Assembly: GCA_944331885.1 (NCBI GenBank) | Contig: CALVJF010000042.1 | Coordinates: 1 to 7,000, forward strand | Length of the DNA: 7,000 bases | Direction of reading: 5' to 3' | Source of the DNA: an uncultured Bacilli bacterium | GTDB taxonomy: Bacteria; Bacillota_I; Bacilli_A; RF39; UBA660 | Part shown: positions 5,546 to 7,000 of the stretch, piece after piece | Layout of the letters: each line of letters begins with the position of its first letter | How positions within the stretch are numbered: position 1 is the stretch's first letter | Notes under the pieces: model-generated | The model's database searches: none | What the model saw: only the letters and a program-made list of their open reading frames with translations | What the model was told of the DNA's origin: nothing | Translations under genes and position numbers: made by a program

Positions 5546-6905
5546 ATTGCATAGATTTAACTAAATTTTCATATTCTTCCTTTAATTCTTTAAGTCTTTC
5601 TTCTGTAGTAGCCTCAAATCTTAATGTTAAATGTGGACCAGTATTACTTGCTCTTACTAAAGCCCATCCGTCATCATATGTAACCCTAACACCATCAATA
5701 TCATTAATTTTTAACCCTTTATCTAAGCAATATTTTTTAATAGAGTCGACAATTTTAAATTTTTTATCATCACCAACTTCAACTTTTATTTCTGGCGTAT
5801 TATAGTATTTAGTAATACCATCTAAAAGCTCACTTAATTTTTTATCCGTTTTACTTAAAATTTCAATAAGTCTTAAAGAAGAGTAAATCCCAGCATCAAT
5901 ACCAGGCCAACGATCATTAAATACTATATGTCCCGATAACTCTCCACCAAAGACAATATTATCTTGATTTATTTTAGTTCTAATGTAAGAATGACCACCA
6001 ACTCGATAACAAATAGGAGTACCACCTAATTTAATTATTTCATCTTCCAAAGCTTTTGAACTTTTAACATCAAATAAGAAACGCTTGTCATCAACTTTGT
6101 TTATCAAATCTCTAACAAAGATAATCATTAATTTATCGGCCGGAATATAATTACCATTTTCATCAATAATTCCTAAACGATCACCATCGCCATCGTAACC
6201 AATACCTAAATCGGCTCCTTGACGTAATACTTCATCACGCAATCCGTCTAAATTACTAGCAATTGAAGGATCAGGGTGATGAGTAGGGAAATTTCCATCA
6301 CTAACTCCATTAATTATTGTATATTCAATATTTTCAAATTGTTTAAAAATCATATCCAAAAAAGGGCTAGTAGTACCATTTGCTGGATCTAAAACAACCT
6401 TTATTTTTCTAGAACCTAAGTCTATTTTTGATTTAATAAAACTAGCATAGTAAGGAGCTATATTAAAATTTTTAACACTACCTTGTCCATTTAAAAATTT
6501 ACCAATCATGGTATAGTCCCTAAATGCATAGACCATATCCCCACGAGCCATACCAAATTTATCAAAACTAAATTTAAAGCCATTATCATCTTTAGGATTA
6601 TGTGATGCAGTTACCATTATACTAAAAACGTTATGACACTTCTTAGTCGCATAAGCACACATTGGACTAGTAACTAATCCTAAGTCGACAACTTTACAAC
6701 CTGAATCAACTAGACCTTGAACCAAATTAGTTTTTAACATCGGACTAGACAAGCGATTATCATGACCAACTATGACAGTATTTTTGTTATATTTTTCTTG
6801 AATATAAGAACCATAACTTTTACCTAATGTATAAGCAAAATTCTCATCAATATCTATAGGATAAACACCTCTAATATCATACTCACGGAAAACTTTTGCA
6901 TCCAT
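5544..6905 (-). CDS. Phosphomannomutase/phosphoglucomutase family enzyme
   Basis: This 453-residue cytoplasmic alpha-D-phosphohexomutase interconverts sugar-6-phosphate and sugar-1-phosphate through a phosphoserine. All four active-site loops are visible: 'TASHNP' with Ser101 as the phosphoserine, the metal site 'YDGDGDR' (237-243), the sugar-recognition loop 'GGELSGH' (320-326), and the phosphate-binding 'RASNTG' (418-423). The N-terminal 'FREYDIRG' (6-13) is typical of the AlgC/CpsG-like PMM/PGM group, and the length matches. The loop GE-L-SGH fits dual glucose/mannose enzymes, but specificity cannot be read with confidence. The ATG at 6905 is preferred over that at 6920: the extended -10 predicts transcription starting near 6921, and GGAG lies nine bases before the 6905 start. 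Products could feed GDP-mannose or UDP-glucose synthesis for the glycosyltransferase operon. Some relatives act on pentose phosphates. Confidence 0.9.
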   Translation of the reverse strand: MDAKVFREYDIRGVYPIDIDENFAYTLGKSYGSYIQEKYNKNTVIVGHDNRLSSPMLKTNLVQGLVDSGCKVVDLGLVTSPMCAYATKKCHNVFSIMVTASHNPKDDNGFKFSFDKFGMARGDMVYAFRDYTMIGKFLNGQGSVKNFNIAPYYASFIKSKIDLGSRKIKVVLDPANGTTSPFLDMIFKQFENIEYTIINGVSDGNFPTHHPDPSIASNLDGLRDEVLRQGADLGIGYDGDGDRLGIIDENGNYIPADKLMIIFVRDLINKVDDKRFLFDVKSSKALEDEIIKLGGTPICYRVGGHSYIRTKINQDNIVFGGELSGHIVFNDRWPGIDAGIYSSLRLIEILSKTDKKLSELLDGITKYYNTPEIKVEVGDDKKFKIVDSIKKYCLDKGLKINDIDGVRVTYDDGWALVRASNTGPHLTLRFEATTEERLKELKEEYENLVKSMQ

Positions 6906-6928
6906 GTTTACCAACTCCATTCTATTAG

Positions 6929-6937
6929 ATTATAACA
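6929..6937 (-). promoter_or_regulatory. Extended -10 promoter of the mutase gene
   Basis: On the minus strand TGTTATAAT (6937-6929) is a consensus extended -10 (TG-n-TATAAT). The -35 region, about 6952-6957, reads TTTATT and is poor, as is common with extended -10 promoters. The predicted leader is about 16 nt. The element overlaps TGTAAAC (6938-6944 on the plus strand), a half-site also seen twice near deoD. Confidence 0.6.
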
Positions 6938-6963
6938 TGTAAACTTCTTAAAATAAAACAAAA

Positions 6964-6999
6964 AATATTTAAAGTTAAATATTTAACATAATAGTTAAA
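6964..6999. repeat. Nested AT-rich palindromes upstream of the mutase gene
   Basis: AATATTTAA (6964-6972) and TTAAATATT (6975-6983) form an inverted repeat. GTTAAATATTTAAC (6974-6987) is a perfect 14-bp palindrome, and TTTAAC (6982-6987) pairs with GTTAAA (6994-6999). The region may hold regulatory sites for the mutase gene or for a neighbour beyond the window, but low base complexity makes chance repeats likely. Confidence 0.35.
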
Positions 7000-7000
7000 C

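Noticed and set aside
6906..6920. Upstream ATG (6920) for the mutase gene
   Set aside because: It would lie at about the first base of the predicted transcript, with no Shine-Dalgarno. The ATG at 6905 has GGAG before it and starts nearer the family's conserved block.
1..7000. Mycoplasma-type code with TGA as tryptophan
   Set aside because: The Trp codons checked are TGG, no in-frame TGA occurs, and all intact genes reach family-typical lengths under the standard code.
1..7000. CRISPR array, insertion sequence, tRNA or attachment site
   Set aside because: I found no regularly spaced direct repeats, transposase motifs, terminal inverted repeats with target duplications, or cloverleaf-like sequences.

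Overview
The window comes from a very AT-rich, low-GC Gram-positive-type bacterium. An uncultured Bacilli or Erysipelotrichia/Mollicutes-related lineage is my best inference. It appears to use the standard code: the tryptophans I checked are all TGG, the stops are TAA or TAG, and no gene has an in-frame TGA. Intergenic spaces are short, Shine-Dalgarno sites are clear for most genes, and several promoters lie only about 12-30 nt before their start codons.

Positions 1-1964 (minus strand) hold a three-gene cell-envelope glycosylation operon, transcribed right to left. It encodes a DPM1-like family 2 glycosyltransferase, a small DUF2304 membrane protein, and a GtrA-domain protein that continues past the window edge into a second, polytopic membrane domain. 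The genes are spaced 1 nt apart and then overlap by 14 nt. A good sigma-A-type promoter lies at 2063-2091. This is a classic GT2/DUF2304/GtrA set, likely moving a lipid-linked sugar across the membrane and adding it to an envelope polymer.

Positions 2195-2690 (plus strand) are a scar. A promoter carrying a perfect 18-bp palindrome drives the first ~100 residues of a MATE efflux pump. That reading frame then runs into what looks like the last ~40 residues of a cytidylate kinase-like protein in another frame, followed by that gene's terminator. One deletion that removed most of both genes explains this.

Positions 2690-4410 (plus strand) hold an intact two-gene ABC-2 exporter: an ATPase and a six-helix permease, translationally close. 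They are followed at 4412-4639 by a second decayed coding stretch, of unknown identity, that still keeps its terminator.

Positions 4652-6937 hold convergent metabolic genes. deoD (hexameric-type purine nucleoside phosphorylase, plus strand) has two dyads around its promoter. It converges on a phosphomannomutase/phosphoglucomutase (minus strand), and both share a bidirectional terminator. The mutase could feed sugar-1-phosphates to the glycosylation operon, or could handle the pentose-1-phosphate released by DeoD; the sequence alone cannot decide.

I see no CRISPR array, tRNA, rRNA, transposase or phage gene. Nothing here is a convincing new biological system. The points of most interest are the two decayed genes, the promoter palindromes and the GtrA fusion protein.
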